From Planctomycetota bacterium (GTDB lineage: Bacteria > Planctomycetota > Phycisphaerae > UBA1845), in assembly GCA_030616775.1 (NCBI GenBank), contig JAUWWQ010000005.1, positions 59,022 through 123,021 of the forward strand: a DNA stretch of 64,000 nt, read 5' to 3'. Positions 63,357 through 64,000 of this stretch are shown one piece after another; within the stretch, counting starts at the first letter, position 1; the number at the start of each line of letters is the position of its first letter. Position numbers and translations under genes: made by a program. Under the pieces are notes generated by a model. The model was not told the DNA's origin. It was given only the letters and a program-made list of their open reading frames with translations, and did no database searches.

Positions 63357-64000
63357 CTATTTCCTCCAATCGCCTTTGTGTTGATATCGAAAAGGCCTCT
63401 GACGTGCTCGTCTCGGCAACGCCCATAGGCATAACGTCAACAACACAAGAGACGACGGCTCGGGGATGACGGCGACCCAACCTTCGGCTCGCCCAAGGGG
63501 ATTGATGCCGTCACCGACGATGACCATACCGTCGGCAGAAATGCCCCTGGCGCTCTCAAGTGTCCAACCTGTCAAATCTAGGCCAAAACCTGTCTCTAAC
63601 AGTGCTTCAAGATCACGTAAACCGTTGACTTCGTCCCAGAGCACCGCCCGGGCCCCAGGAGCGCTTCCTACAATCGTTGATCCGTCTGACGAAAGGTCGT
63701 AGGGGATGAAGTCGCGCACCGCAACCATGCCCGTGGCGTCGGTCCAGCGGAATGCCCGGCCTCCCACCGGGGACCCGCTACGACCTATGATCGTGCTACC
63801 GTCCCCAGAGACGGCTGTCGCCAAGCTACCGCCCACTGTCTCACCGAAAAGGGACCCGAGACCAACCATCCCTGTTTCGGGCGTCCATCGAAAGGCCTCA
63901 GACTCCCCGTCGCCGGAGTCGCCGGACCCCACGACGACCAACCCATCGCCGGAGACACCCCTGGCTTGGCCCCCGAATTCACCACCGGGTAGATCACCAA
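63357..64000 (-). CDS. HAF-repeat PEP-CTERM exported protein, partial (5' end beyond window)
   Basis: Minus-strand frame open from the window edge to a stop at 63357, about 214 codons seen. Repeats of the HAF type with AFRWTPETGMVGLGSL, AFRWTDATGMVAV and GVSGDGLVVVGSG. C-terminal sorting tail IPEPSSLVLLTLCLWALPRR (PEP-CTERM motif, hydrophobic stretch, basic end). It is exported and probably cut by an exosortase. The start lies to the right of the window. Confidence 0.85.
   Translation of the reverse strand, partial: GDLPGGEFGGQARGVSGDGLVVVGSGDSGDGESEAFRWTPETGMVGLGSLFGETVGGSLATAVSGDGSTIIGRSGSPVGGRAFRWTDATGMVAVRDFIPYDLSSDGSTIVGSAPGARAVLWDEVNGLRDLEALLETGFGLDLTGWTLESARGISADGMVIVGDGINPLGRAEGWVAVIPEPSSLVLLTLCLWALPRRARQRPFRYQHKGDWRK

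Overview
This window looks like part of a planctomycete-type genome, most likely Phycisphaerae-like and GC-rich. Four things point there. Secreted proteins end in IPTL-CTERM or PEP-CTERM sorting tails. A metalloprotease carries a dockerin domain. One HAF-repeat protein is present. Two different GroELs flank a single GroES. The assignment comes from gene families, not from a marker-gene tree. Most of the window is ordinary operonic DNA, but several short stretches (20.3-24.6, 29.4-32.4, 37.3-38.7 and 63 kb) are visibly rearranged, repeat-rich or recently acquired.

Layout. 1-7.9 kb is a leftward MoxR/DUF58/BatA/BatB/TPR/BatD operon (the BatD gene runs off the left edge) with a four-helix-bundle gene bounded by inverted heptamer repeats inserted between moxR and the DUF58 gene. 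8.1-9.9 kb is a PAS-GAF-receiver signalling protein without a kinase domain. 10.2-12.4 kb pairs a GT4 glycosyltransferase with a WaaP/InaA-like kinase. 13.0-16.9 kb is two tandem ABC-2 exporters. 17.3-19.7 kb carries an aspartate-type aminotransferase and an M55 D-aminopeptidase. 20.3-24.1 kb is a decaying cluster of IPTL-CTERM proteins: one gene with an in-frame TGA, a ten-copy cysteine-rich repeat gene without a signal peptide, and an opposite-strand gene remnant at its 5' end. 24.6-29.4 kb is a pyruvate/2-oxoacid:ferredoxin oxidoreductase operon whose first gene fuses PorG, a GltD-like flavoprotein and a ferredoxin. 29.6-32.4 kb holds a histidine kinase fragment, a three-gene overlapping module led by a TIGR04255-type protein, and a serine recombinase remnant.

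32.4-39.5 kb has a FlgT-like secreted protein, a dockerin metalloprotease, a retropepsin-like lipoprotein, an AAA ATPase behind an AT-rich promoter, and a TauE/SafE transporter. 39.7-49.2 kb is a leftward lipid locus. It has OleC- and OleD-like genes, then a KAS II-like ketosynthase, an acyl carrier protein, two phytoene-desaturase-like flavoproteins, FabZ, FabI and a phosphopantetheinyl transferase, mostly with overlapping or near-abutting genes. Its content resembles clusters proposed for ladderane or other specialised fatty acids. 49.3-50.8 kb is a PBP4-type DacB. 50.8-57.3 kb is a chaperone block (YacG, FmdB, GrpE, DnaJ, GroEL1, GroES, GroEL2). 57.7-62.95 kb has a GNAT gene and a molybdate/tungstate locus (ModE-like regulator, short MoaA, WtpCBA-type ABC transporter). 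The right edge has a transposase remnant and a partial HAF-repeat PEP-CTERM protein.

Small repeats recur in the non-coding DNA: heptamer arrays at three places, an octamer array, 24-nt palindromic elements with shared arms and a variable core, and a family of hairpins near 22.5 kb. The items most worth following up are the lipid cluster, the four-helix-bundle/heptamer element, the TIGR04255 three-gene module and the inverted IPTL-CTERM locus.
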